Source: Globomyces pollinis-pini
Lineage: Eukaryota; Chytridiomycota; Chytridiomycetes; Rhizophydiales; Globomycetaceae
NCBI GenBank assembly: GCA_025399215.1
Contig: MU621465.1
Location: 1-15,226 of the forward strand
Direction of reading: 5' to 3'
DNA: 15,226 nucleotides
Shown: in pieces, positions 1 through 11,580 of the stretch
Position numbering within the stretch: position 1 is the first letter of the stretch
Layout: each line of letters starts with the position of its first letter
Translations under genes and position numbers: made by a program
Notes under the pieces: generated by a model
Seen by the model: only the letters and a program-made list of their open reading frames with translations
Databases searched by the model: none
What the model was told of the DNA's origin: nothing

Positions 1-2274
1 TCAACAGTTTTTGATAAACGTGAAAACAGTGATTCAGAAAACCCTTGTCTGGATGCCCAATATCCAACAGAAGGAGGCAACTGTTTATGATCACCAACAA
101 GAATGATTGATTGAGATTGTTTAACAATTGGAATCAAAGCTGTTGGTTCAGTCACCTAACTATAAATAACAATTAAAAACTCACCTGAGAAGCTTCATCG
201 ACGATGACATATTTGAACGAAAGTCGGCCAAGTAAAACACCACCAGAAGAGTGAACAGTTGTACATACCACATCAGACTGACGGATCACTCGTTGAGCGG
301 ACGGGAAGTTTTCAATTGCATTTGGCACAATATGTTCGATAGAATATGGTAAAAGATCTTCTCGGATTGCATTTACATCACCCATTCGAACTACTCGTAA
401 ATTCTCACGCAATGCGTATTCTACAATATTATCAGTAGCGGCATTTGTAGGGGCAACTACAAGTACACTTCCTGGTCCATGCTTTAAAGATAATGTTTTA
501 ATAAGTTTTGAAAGCGTATGAGTTTTTCCTAAAATAATTTAAAACTAAGAATTGATTAAAGAACTATGAATGGAAAACAAATTCAGTTAAAAGTACTAGG
601 ATATTGAACATACCAGTACCAGGAGGCCCTTGAATAAGCGAAACAGGTTTATCCATGACTCCACGAATAGCATCCATCTAAGCAAAATAAAATCATATTT
701 CGATTTACCTGTGACTCATTCAAACCTGTAGGCATGATACGACGAGGGATTGGTGATGGATTACGGTTCAATGGCACCCGCACATTTTTCATTAGAATAT
801 CATATGCATTTGTCACTGATTGACCAAACTTGCAAAATGTTTCCAAAGCTTCTAGAGGAGTCGTCAAACTTGTTACGGTATCAACACGGTAAACTTTCCA
901 CCTATTACTCACCTCTTTGATGAGTTGATTCTCATTTGAATGTACTTCATGATGCTCTACTGTATAGGGCGCTACATTGAGGTTATACTTTTCCATCAAC
1001 TTTGAATATTTCTTGAATATGGTGTCTAAATCCATTTGCACATTTAAATGGTTCAGATTTAAGAAACAGTTCAAATGATAGTTGTTTACAAATGATAATG
1101 TTAACGTTGAGCCGTCCTGAGATTTCGATTTCACGATTGCAAAAAATTCTAAATCGGGTTTGCTTGGGTGTGTCAAACGTAAGAAGTCATTGATACGAAT
1201 GTCTTGGTATGCTTGGAATTTTTGTGATTTCAAAAAGAGTTCGTTTTGTTGAATGGTTGCCAAATCTTGGGGAATCTTAGATGGAGCAGTGTTGAGTGAG
1301 ATAGTACCCTCTGTTACAAGTGAATGAAAATTTGGGCTAAACTTTTTTTCAATGACATCTAATGTTGATAAAGAACTCCAATGAATAAAGTAAGGTGCTA
1401 ATAATTGATCTTTTGCTTTCATTATTGGATCCACTTTCTGTAGTATTTTGAGGATTGCAAAAGTAGAAGATTCATCAATGGAGGATTGCAGTAATGTAAT
1501 GAGAAATGATGTATACATTTTTGGAGTCAAAATATTGTTTTTATCAGCAATTAACTGTTGAATTAATAAATCCAGCAAGTGAATTGATTCTGTCGGATGC
1601 GATTGAGCAGCACAGATTAGTTGCTCAACCAATATCTTGAGTTTATCATCTCTCATACAAGAATAATGATTATAGGTTGATATTTTTTGTACTACTACTG
1701 GAGGAACTGGAATCAATTCATTTTTTTCGGGTTGTTGATTGTTCATGATGATATCTATGGCACGATTTTGTTTTTGATTTCCTAATTTGTTCAAATTCAC
1801 CAATGACTTTCCAATTAGTTGATCCAAGTCCATTCCTCTAGCACTTTTTGAATCCAGTGACAGATTGTTTGGCCAATTGTAAGAGGCAATACAAGCACCA
1901 AACGTAAAGTGTAATATATAATTAAATAGTAGATTTGGATGCGAATTATAATGTTTTAGTAAATTGAAAGTTGAATCTGGATGATTTTTATCATTTGGTA
2001 GTAAACGGAATAATTGTAAATGTAAGTCAACAAAGGAATTTGGTTTTAGATGAGGGATTACTTTGTGTGTGGATAGTATTGAAGAGATAGAATCTATTAG
2101 ATTTAGTTTATCAGCTTTTGTTAGTTGAATTGATTTTTGTTTTTTTAGTTTCTTTGGTTTTTGTTTTTGTTTTGGTTTTGAAGAGTGTTTTGCTATAGAA
2201 TTTTTCATTCTAATTGGAGTCCATTTTACAGTTAAAGATGGTATTAAATTATACCATTTACCAATTAAACTCAT
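1..2274 (-). CDS. UPF1/SEN1-family SF1 RNA/DNA helicase, 3' end outside window
   Basis: Superfamily 1 helicase of the UPF1-like group, which unwinds RNA or RNA-DNA using ATP. Reading the minus strand, the exons are 2274-709, 677-614, 528-185 and 155-1 (partial); introns 708-678 (31 nt), 613-529 (85 nt) and 184-156 (29 nt) are all GT..AG and keep frame. About 709 residues are visible. The Q-motif-like GLNESQ is near residue 518, Walker A GPPGTGKT at 539-546, motif Ia APTNAATDN near 570, Walker B DEASQ at 654-658, and motif III GDHKQLPP at 679-686. Motifs IV-VI lie beyond the left edge. The first ~510 residues start with a Lys/Gln-rich basic stretch (about 30-48) and match no domain I recognise. 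The start is the ATG at 2274, followed by open frame and preceded on this strand by a T run. DEASQ resembles UPF1, but no Cys/His-rich UPF1 domain is seen, so assignment to SEN1, UPF1, IGHMBP2 or ECM32 is open. Confidence 0.88.
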
Positions 2275-2427
2275 TTAAAAAAAAAAAAAAAATAATTCAA
2301 TCCAATTCCAATAAAAAAACTAACTTCATTTTGATTCCATATAATTCCTGATTTAAAGAAATTGGTAAAAAGTAAAAGAATTGAATGAAATTCATTTTTT
2401 GTGTTGAAGTTTTTTAATTTTTTAAAA
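2275..2427. promoter_or_regulatory. Divergent promoter with 16-A tract
   Basis: The 153 bp between the helicase start codon (minus) and the kinase start codon (plus) must hold both promoters. It is very AT-rich and contains an uninterrupted run of 16 A at 2277-2292, two bases from the helicase ATG. Poly(dA:dT) tracts commonly exclude nucleosomes in fungal promoters, so this is a plausible shared nucleosome-free region. I see no convincing TATA box. Confidence 0.5.
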
Positions 2428-4512
<2,085 letters not shown>

Positions 4513-4711
4513 ACAAGTGAGAATGAACAATGTAATAGTGAATATAATTTAAGATATAAATGGATTGGTACTTGAATTGAAAATGATAGTACAGTTGGAA
4601 CAGACCAATATTCCAATGAGATAAGCAATAGCCTTATATATCCAGTAGAGTGTGATTCTTGTTACTGCTATAACTCTATCATTTCCTTGACTCTTTTCTT
4701 GTTTTTTCACC

Positions 4712-7214
4712 ATGATTACCAAGTCATCCAAAGGTTTGTTCCTGCTACTGATCGTAGAATCAATTTCTTGGGTCTTGAGAATAACTATCCTGGCTTTGAT
4801 TTGCCTATTATCTGTCTCGTCCCGATTATTCTCTGTCTTACGTTTTGGTACCTATTTTTTTATCTCATCTTAGAATCTATCATTCATGAATTCGATCCTT
4901 GGTTTTTGAAATCTACATTCTAATCTATAGGTAACTAGTTTTTCATTAGTTGATATATTTTAGGTTCAACTATAGAACTACAGTACAATTGGTTGAAAAT
5001 GGTTACTATGATTTCGTTAACTGGTTCGATGAATTGTCATGGTATCCATTAGGAAGAGTCGTAGGTGGAACAGTCTATCCTGGTATAATGGTAACTGCTG
5101 GAATTATGCATTGGTAAATCATATTTTTTCATTGTAGGTTTGTTAATGCTCTCAATTTTCCTGTTCATATTCGTGAAGTTTGTGTGTTTCTTGCTCCAAT
5201 CTTTTCTGCATTCACTGCTATTGCTGCTTATTTGTTGACTTGTGAGATGAAAGATGAAGCTGCTGGGTTGTTGGCTGCTGCGTTTATTGGAATTGCTCCT
5301 GGTTACATTTCAAGATCTGTTGCTGGGTATTCAATTATATCATCTCATCTCTTTTATTAGATCTTATGATAATGAAGGAATTGCAATCTTTCTTTTGGTG
5401 TTTACTTTTTACCTCTGGATAAAAGCATTAAAGACAGGTTCGGCTTTTTATTCTACTTTGACTGCACTCTTTTATTTCTACATGGTTTCCGCTTGGGGAG
5501 GTTATGTCTTTATTATCAATATGATTCCTATTCATGCATTGGCATTAATGGTGATGGGTCGTTTTTCTACTAGATTGTATGTTGCTTACAGTACTTTTTA
5601 TGTAACCGGGACTTTGGCATCCATGACTATTCCCTTTGTAGGGTTCATGCCGTTACGTACTGCTGAACATATGGGTGCACTTGGTGTATTTGGTTTAATT
5701 CAAATTGTTGCATTTGCTGAAATGCTTCGATCTCATTTATCTGCAAATGAATTCAAGGTCTTGTTTCAAGCCGCTATCATTGGAATTGGTCTCGTTGGTG
5801 TGGTGGTTATAGTGGGATTGACTCTGGCTGGATTTATTGCTCCTTTTACTGGTCGATACTATTCACTCTGGGATACAGGTTATGCTAAAATTCATATCCC
5901 TATCATTGCCTCTGTTTCTGAACATCAACCTACTGCTTGGCCTTCATACTTTTTCGATTTACAATTACTCATTGCAGTATTTCCTGCTGGTATTTTCCTT
6001 TTATGCAAGAAACTTGGAGATGAACATATCTTTGTGGTATATTTAATTGATATTCTTAAATTAGATTCTATATGCTGTGTTTGCTTCATATTTCTCGGGT
6101 GTAATGGTTCGATTGATGCTGACCTTAACCCCATGTGTGTGTGTGACTGCTGCCATAGCCATTTCATCTTTACTAGACACTTACTTTGTGGATAAAAGTC
6201 ATTTATCAGATGAATTGGATGAATTTGGATACCTCAAGGAAGAAACCAAAAAAGAAAAAGTGGAAATTAAAGAAAAGGATGATAAAAAGCAGAAAAAATC
6301 AAAGAAAGCTGATGAAAATGTCACTTCAAAACCTAAAAAGGTTACTACTGGAATTGTGATGCCAGGATTTAAATTCATTATTATGAGTCCTATTACATAT
6401 GTATTGGTGATTTTTGCTTGGCATTGTACTCATGTGACATCTACTGCATATTCATCTCCTTCTGTAGTTTTGGCATCAACAAATCGAGATGGATCCCAAC
6501 ATATTATTGTATTTTTCCAAGTCAACTAAACTATAGGATGATTTCCGTGAAGCATACTATTGGTTACGACAGAATGTAAGCCAAAATGACTTTATCTAAA
6601 TGTAGACGGGTGAGAAGGAAAAAATATTGGCATGGTGGGATTATGGATACCAAATTACAGGAATGTCGAATCGAACGGTGATGGTGGATAATAATACATG
6701 GAATAATACCCATATTGCTACTGTTGGCAAAGCCATGGCATGTTCGGAAGATGTATCATGGAAAGTGATGCGTGATTTGGATGTGGATTATGTACTCGTT
6801 ATCTTTGGAGCCTTAATTGGATATTCCGGTGATGATATCAATAAATTCTTATGGATGATCCGAATTGGTGAAGGGGTTTTCCCGAATGATGTATCCGAAC
6901 GTAAATTTTTCACTGAACGTGGTCAATACTCTGTTGGTGAAGATGCCTCACCAACCATGAAAAATTCATTAATGTATAAGATGTCATATTATCGATTTGC
7001 TGATTTATTCCCTGCCGGCCAAGCTCGTGATAGTATTCGTAATGAAAAAATCCCATCGACACCCATCAAATTAACATCTGTTGATGAAGCCTTCTCGACC
7101 GAGAATATGATTGTAAGAATTTATAAAGTCAAGAAACCTGATAATATTGGACGACCTTTAGGTGTTGCTGCTACTTTTGGAACGAAACGAAGACGTAAGA
7201 GTGGACATAAATAA
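4712..7214 (+). CDS. STT3: STT3, catalytic subunit of oligosaccharyltransferase
   Basis: Transfers the preassembled glycan from dolichol pyrophosphate to Asn-X-Ser/Thr of nascent proteins in the ER lumen. Eight exons (4712-4847, 4874-4901, 4964-5113, 5138-5326, 5361-6036, 6065-6508, 6537-6575, 6606-7214) join in frame to 756 residues, close to fungal STT3 lengths. The seven introns are 26, 62, 24, 34, 28, 28 and 30 nt. Family motifs in order: [22 protein letters not shown] (first 20-odd residues from position 38, with acidic D53), [11 protein letters not shown] (168-178), [10 protein letters not shown] (near 350), catalytic WWDYG (564-568), and DDINKFLWM. Multiple TM helices fill the N-terminal 430 residues. 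A Lys/Glu-rich stretch (~435-487) sits between the last TM region and the lumenal domain and looks larger than needed. The C-terminus is basic (KRRRKSGHK). The start ATG at 4712 gives a short cytosolic tail then TM1. The 62-nt intron is odd and is described separately. Confidence 0.96.
4902..4963 (+). other. 62-nt STT3 intron resolvable as two abutting introns (29 + 33 nt)
   Basis: The conserved EFDPWFNYR motif fixes both exon edges: CCT TG at 4897-4901 and G TTC AAC from 4964. The removed 62 nt is about twice the other STT3 introns. It divides exactly into 4902-4930 (GTTTTT...CTATAG) and 4931-4963 (GTAACT...TTTTAG), each GT..AG and each of normal length for this genome, with no exon between. 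The outer donor GTTTTT is poor, whereas the internal GTAACT is better. Reading straight through gives an in-frame TAA at 4921. Confidence 0.6.
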
Positions 7215-7227
7215 ATAAAACATTTGT
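7213..7227 (+). promoter_or_regulatory. AATAAA overlapping the STT3 stop, followed by ACATTTGT
   Basis: The polyadenylation-type hexamer AATAAA (7214-7219) overlaps the last base of the TAA stop and is followed at once by ACATTTGT (7220-7227). The same AATAAA-ACATTTGT order occurs at the eEF1B-gamma stop (11576-11588). Confidence 0.4.
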
Positions 7228-7309
7228 GGTTTGTTAAAATCGTTTATCTATGATTTTGTTGTAGGTGTTTAATAATTTTTCCATTTTGAACCTTGTGAAA
7301 ATTTAATGG

Positions 7310-7326
7310 ACTTCGGCTGGCGAAGT
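7310..7326. repeat. Short perfect hairpin ACTTCG-GCTGG-CGAAGT
   Basis: Two 6-bp perfect inverted arms (ACTTCG and CGAAGT) flank a 5-nt loop, GCTGG. A G:T pair could extend the stem by one. It is a GC-richer island in an AT-rich gap between the STT3 stop and the next start, either in the STT3 3' UTR or in the next gene's promoter. Confidence 0.5.
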
Positions 7327-7368
7327 TAACAGATCAGCTTAAAAATTTTTTTTAGACTAATACTTAAA

Positions 7369-8005
7369 ATGACTGACTTTCATCCTTTAAAAGGTTCACA
7401 ATGTAATCAATGCGATAAAAAACTTCTCAACCAGTTTGAATATATCAGTATCAACTACAAAGATGGACGAATAGATTGTTTTTGTGGAGAAGAAGGTAAA
7501 AAAGTAATTGAATGTGGTGGTCAAGCTCCAAATATTAATTTCCCATATATGGGTCATGATTGTCAAATTGGAATTCGAATCAATGAGGAATTATGGACAA
7601 ATTGTATTTATAAACAACCAAGAGAATTGATCGATCGTGTAGGATTTCATTTATATACTTGTGCAATTAAAGTCAATGCTACTATTACTCCTTTCAAGAC
7701 TTCTAGAATTGTCACGGCTTCAGTTCAATCTAATCAACAAAATTCAACTCCAGGTGGATTTGATTTAAGCTTGTATCTTTATATCGTGATACCGATTGCT
7801 GTATTACTTGTATTGGGTGTTTTGTGCTTGTGGTGGTATAGATCTTCACCGACAAAGATAAAGTCGGAGTTGGATATTCCAAAATTAGGTATTTGAATAG
7901 TGAAATATTGATTTTATTTTTGTAGATTTGGATAAGATTGATCTATTACAGAGAGATATACCAATCCTACCCGTTATTGAAATAACCAGTCCCAATTCAG
8001 CATAG
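7369..8005 (+). CDS. Unrecognised cysteine-rich single-pass membrane protein
   Basis: Two exons, 7369-7888 and 7926-8005, joined across a 37-nt GT..AG intron (7889-7925), give 199 residues. Without splicing the frame ends three codons later at TGA (7894-7896); splicing adds a 26-residue tail. The N-terminal ~100 residues contain eight Cys (12, 15, 37, 39, 49, 65, 79, 98), including CNQC and CFC spacings. Two Asn-X-Thr sequons follow (N103, N125), then one TM helix at about 136-157 ending in WWYR, and a short acidic tail. Eight paired Cys with sequons suggest an extracytosolic N-terminal domain, but no ordinary signal peptide precedes it. A speculative upstream micro-exon (7250-7260, 11 nt, intron 7261-7355) would prepend a hydrophobic MILLLILK in frame; it lies only 35 bp from the STT3 stop, so I do not adopt it. 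I recognise no family. Confidence 0.7.
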
Positions 8006-8075
8006 CCTTACTAATATATACTTATGATAATTCTATGAATATGACCAAAGTAGATTAATTAAATAGTTTATATTT

Positions 8076-9521
8076 TTAAACAACTTTGTCAATTCGTCTA
8101 CGTACACATGTCATGACCAACACAAAAGTTGTTAGTAAAGTAACACCAGTCCAAACAAACAAAACCCAGATATTCATACTCATGGAGTTGCACATGCTAC
8201 CCATAAACATACATTTCAATGCTTTGACTGAATACCCGAATGGAAACACGTATCCAATCTTTCCTAAACTTGGCATCACCACAGGTTCAATGATTGCTGA
8301 GGAAGTAGCGAGTTGTAGAATTAGAAACATGGATGATACAATTGCAAAATAATCTACTCCCATGATTGAACATAATAAAGCTGATGTACTTGTAAATGTG
8401 ACTGACATTAACCATAGATACATAATCAATTGGAATGAATTGTAGTTGGGTTGAAGGAATGAAGTATTTCCACTGAGACCCAAGAGAAGAAGGTAAATGA
8501 CAACGGTTGAGAGAAATGTGTAGAAGGCACCAAATACAACAGCAGTCAATATGAATCGTGGACGGAATAATTTTTGGGAATAAGTATGAGAGATCAAATC
8601 GAAATTGGAGACAAAGGTTCTAAAGATGAGCGTAACGGTAACCAAGCCAGTGATCCATAATACTAAACCACTAATGTATGTTGCAAAGTTTAAACCAAGG
8701 AATGGGACAGGATGGATATTAACTATTCGACTATGAATAGGTCGAGATATAAACCTTGGAGTGGTCAATAATGCATTGTATCCATTTTGAGTATCCTTTT
8801 CAGCAGCATTCAATAAATCATTAGCTAATTGAGATGATAACGCTTCCAATCCAGCATTAACGGCGGCAGAGTACATTCCTGAAATCGTGATCTGTCTAGC
8901 TTGATTATGAACAAAATCAACCGTCATATTTTGATAATTTGGATTTGCAAGATGTGTTTTTGGATTTTGTAAGTTGCTTAAGAAATTGTTACTAAAGTTC
9001 TCTGGTATATAGATATACCCCCAATAATCACCCTTTTCCAATTGTTCATTCAATTCAGATTCAGACATTGTTGATGGGATTTCTACCCAACCAAGTAAGT
9101 TAGCTAAACTGGAATTGGATTTGAATAATACATTAACACCAATTTCCCCAAATGTTTGGTTTTGGGTTAACTTGAGGACAGTTGATTGGTAAGGTTCATA
9201 ACCAGTGAAATTGAATCCACGATCATTATTCAAGTAAGCAAAGGGTAAACTATTAAGATGTGATAGTGGATCCCAAAGCACACCCAAGTATATGATACCA
9301 TATAAGGCTGCGACAGCACTTACAGCAAAGAACATAAATACGGCAGTTAAAGGGGTCATGATTCCAGTACTGATAGGTAAATACTTGCTTGCCAGAGTTT
9401 CTTCATCAACTTCCAGTGATAGATTTGGATTTTCAGTAGGAACTTGTTCCTTTGATACATCCTTTTGCGTGATGACATTTTCTGATTGAGGTTCTTCAGT
9501 AGATCCAACTACAGTCGACAT
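8076..9521 (-). CDS. Six-TM SNG1/DUF3533 or YhgE/Pip-like membrane protein
   Basis: Single-exon 481-residue membrane protein. A ~55-residue hydrophilic N-terminus precedes TM1 (about 58-82). A ~195-residue soluble domain (83-278) follows, with five Asn-X-Ser/Thr sequons (N104, N121, N136, N175, N198), then five TM helices (about 281-303, 322-349, 363-386, 390-412, 450-472) and a short basic tail (RRRIDK). One TM, a large exoplasmic loop, then five TMs, with SLPFAYLNND just after TM1 (compare LPVAVVN-D), is the plan of SNG1/DUF3533 and YhgE/Pip proteins. These are ABC-2-permease-like and linked to drug resistance or export. The sequons suggest the loop is lumenal or extracellular. No ATP-binding domain is encoded nearby. 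The gene converges on the cysteine-rich gene (70 bp apart). No introns are needed. Family assignment comes from topology and one motif; substrate is unknown. Confidence 0.75.
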   Translation of the reverse strand: MSTVVGSTEEPQSENVITQKDVSKEQVPTENPNLSLEVDEETLASKYLPISTGIMTPLTAVFMFFAVSAVAALYGIIYLGVLWDPLSHLNSLPFAYLNNDRGFNFTGYEPYQSTVLKLTQNQTFGEIGVNVLFKSNSSLANLLGWVEIPSTMSESELNEQLEKGDYWGYIYIPENFSNNFLSNLQNPKTHLANPNYQNMTVDFVHNQARQITISGMYSAAVNAGLEALSSQLANDLLNAAEKDTQNGYNALLTTPRFISRPIHSRIVNIHPVPFLGLNFATYISGLVLWITGLVTVTLIFRTFVSNFDLISHTYSQKLFRPRFILTAVVFGAFYTFLSTVVIYLLLLGLSGNTSFLQPNYNSFQLIMYLWLMSVTFTSTSALLCSIMGVDYFAIVSSMFLILQLATSSAIIEPVVMPSLGKIGYVFPFGYSVKALKCMFMGSMCNSMSMNIWVLFVWTGVTLLTTFVLVMTCVRRRIDKVV

Positions 9522-9552
9522 TTTTATATGAAGCGGTGATCAATGATTCAGC

Positions 9553-9560
9553 TTTTTATA
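9553..9560 (-). promoter_or_regulatory. TATA box for the 8076-9521 gene
   Basis: On the minus strand this reads TATAAAAA, ending 31 bp before the ATG at 9521. That implies a very short 5' UTR. The spacing resembles that of the TATA element of the secreted-protein gene at 12361. Confidence 0.5.
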
Positions 9561-10210
9561 TCTTTTATCGAATACCAAATAGTCCGCCATACTCATGTCA
9601 AAAACCCTATTGTTTCACCGAATTCGTTTAATTATTGTCCGCAACGAAAGAACACAAAACTAATATACATTAGACACTTTATACCACAAAGTCATGAAAG
9701 AGACAAAGTATTTATAGTTCAATAGTATTACATCATCCTTTTTTCTGATTGGTATTTTGTTGTTATTAATTGATGATTTGGATTTGGTGTAGAAAGAGCC
9801 TAAGTGCTTTCTGTTTTATCTGATCCAAAACAGTATCAAAACATCATCCAATCATTTTTGTTTTACATCCATCATTTACGATGCTCTTTGTTCAAGTTTT
9901 CATGTCGCATTCTATCCCATTTTTGAACTTAGTGTAGTGTTACACAACTTAGTATTATCATAACATTGACATGTTCATCATGGTTCATTTGGCCATATTT
10001 ACGAATATCCTTATCTAAAAACTCTCAACTGGTTGATTGACTGGAACGACACCAATATGCCCATAATATCAATGTGTACACTTATGTGAAGGAATTAAAT
10101 CCTATTCCATCTTATTACTTTCAACTGATAAACTGGTTATACAATTTTTCGGTGACTATGTTTTGGTTCGCGGTTAAAATTGTCTGTGTTCAATATTCTC
10201 ATCGTTTAAA
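9561..10210. other. Intergenic region, divergent promoters only
   Basis: About 650 bp between the TATA element of the SNG1-like gene and the first eEF1B-gamma exon. It holds CCAAT-type pentamers (for example near 9849) and AT-rich stretches. I see no tRNA-like box, no coding motif and no mobile element. Its last ~16 bases (ATTCTCATC then TTTAAA before the ATG) are shared with the upstream region of the second eEF1B-gamma copy. Confidence 0.5.
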
Positions 10211-11580
10211 ATGGCTTTTGGGTAGGTCAAAAGACATGAATCTATGCATCCATCCATCTACCTCTAATTATATATCTGCATCAATGATTTTCCTACTTTA
10301 TATCTTGTCAGCGAAAACCTGATTTAAACAATGGGTGTGCCTAATTGTTTAGGAAGATCTTATCATACGCAGACAACCCTCGTGTTCATAAATGCTTGAT
10401 TGCTGCCAATTATAATGGACTTGTTGTAGAAGAAAAAATCATTCGAGTTGGTGTTGATAACAAGACTGATGCTTTCTTGGCTAAATTCCCATTGGGAAAA
10501 GTACCTGTATTTGAAGGTGAAGATGGTTTCACTCTTTATGAAAGTGGTGCTATCGCTCACTACATTGCCAATAGAGAAGGATCCAATCTTTTTGGAAAGA
10601 ACCGCAAAGAAGCTGCTCTTGTTCAACAATATGTTGCCTTTGCCGATAACGAATTTACTTCAATTGCTATTCAATGGATTTACCCCATTATAGTAAATTA
10701 TGAATTCAACGCTGCTGCAACTGAACGTGCAAAGATTAGTTTTAAACGTATTTTAGGTGCTCTTAACACCCAATTGGCCACCCGTACCTTCTTGGTTGGT
10801 GACCGTGTCACTTTAGCTGACATTGCTCTTACGACTACTTTGTTGGATTTCTACACCACTGTCTTGGAACCAGCTTTCATTGCTGACTTCAAGCATGTTA
10901 CCCGTTGGTTCACTACTTGTGTCAACCAACCTCACTTCAAGGCAGTTCTTGGACCAGTTGAATTGTGCAAGAAGATGGCGGTCTATGACGCAAATGCCAA
11001 GCCAAAAGCTGTAGAAACCCCAAAGCCAAAGGCCGAAGCTCCAAAAGCAAAAGCTCCATCAGCTTCCCCAGCTGCTGATGAAGAAGCTGCTCCAGCTCCA
11101 AAGGCAAAGAACCCACTTGACCTCTTACCAAAGTCCAGCTTTGTATTGGACGACTGGAAAAGATTCTACTCCAACAACGACACTAAACCAACTGCTATGG
11201 ACTACTTCTGGAAGAACTTTGACCCTACTGGTTACACTATCTGGAAAGTCGACTACAAGTACAATGATGAACTCACCTATGTTTTCATGTCCTCCAACTT
11301 GATTGGTGGATTCTTCCAACGTTTGGAACACTCCCGTAAGTACTTGTTTGGATCTTTATTGGTACTTGGTGAAGACAACAAGAATGAAATCACTGGTTAC
11401 TTTGTTCTCCGTGGTGATAAAATCTCTGATGAAATTGAAGACACTGCCGATTTCCCATCCTTCAACTTCAAGAAAGTTGATCACACCAACCCTAAAGTCC
11501 GTGAACACATTGCATCCATCTTTGCCTGGGATGAAAAGATTGATGGTAAAGTTTGTGCTGATGGTAAAACCTTTAAATAA
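10211..11580 (+). CDS. Translation elongation factor eEF1B gamma subunit, copy 1
   Basis: Structural subunit of the eEF1B complex that recharges eEF1A with GTP. Exons 10211-10221 (11 nt, ATGGCTTTTGG) and 10353-11580 join across a 131-nt GT..AG intron to give 412 residues. The first exon was found by comparison with copy 2: both start ATGGCTTT.GG|GTA and restore the expected M-x-x-G-K-I-L N-terminus. The GST-like N domain (about 4-80) includes KVPVFEG and LYESGAIAHYIA; the GST C domain spans about 88-215. A Lys/Pro/Ala linker (about 219-257) leads to the EF1G C domain (about 258-412), with SSFVLDDWKR, the IWKVDYKYNDEL region and LIGGFFQRL. Codon use in the 3' half looks biased, as expected for a highly expressed gene. 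Internal starts just upstream of 10353 are out of frame or non-ATG. Confidence 0.95.
10222..10352 (+). other. eEF1B-gamma copy 1 first intron with conserved CATC block
   Basis: A 131-nt intron, four to five times the usual length here, lies after only 11 coding nt. The donor is GTAGGT; the 3' end CTAATTGTTTAG has a likely CTAAT branch point. The block GACATGAATCTAT plus a short CATC repeat (about 10232-10259) recurs in intron 1 of copy 2 (14680-14710). Long conserved first introns often carry expression-enhancing elements; that role is inference. Confidence 0.75.

Noticed and set aside
529..613. The 85-nt helicase intron as another tandem of two short introns
   Set aside because: Internal AG dinucleotides are not followed by GT, so no back-to-back division is possible.
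7250..7260. Micro-exon adding MILLLILK to the cysteine-rich protein
   Set aside because: In frame with acceptable splice sites, but only 35 bp after the STT3 stop and too short for a usual signal peptide; kept as an alternative only.
9543..9725. Plus-strand ORF of 60 codons upstream of eEF1B-gamma
   Set aside because: No family motifs, lies in the divergent promoter region, overlaps the TATA element of the minus-strand gene; length is expected by chance in AT-rich DNA.
10074..10322. Plus-strand ORF of 82 codons, hydrophobic
   Set aside because: It overlaps the true eEF1B-gamma exon 1 and intron 1 in another frame; copy 2 does not preserve it.
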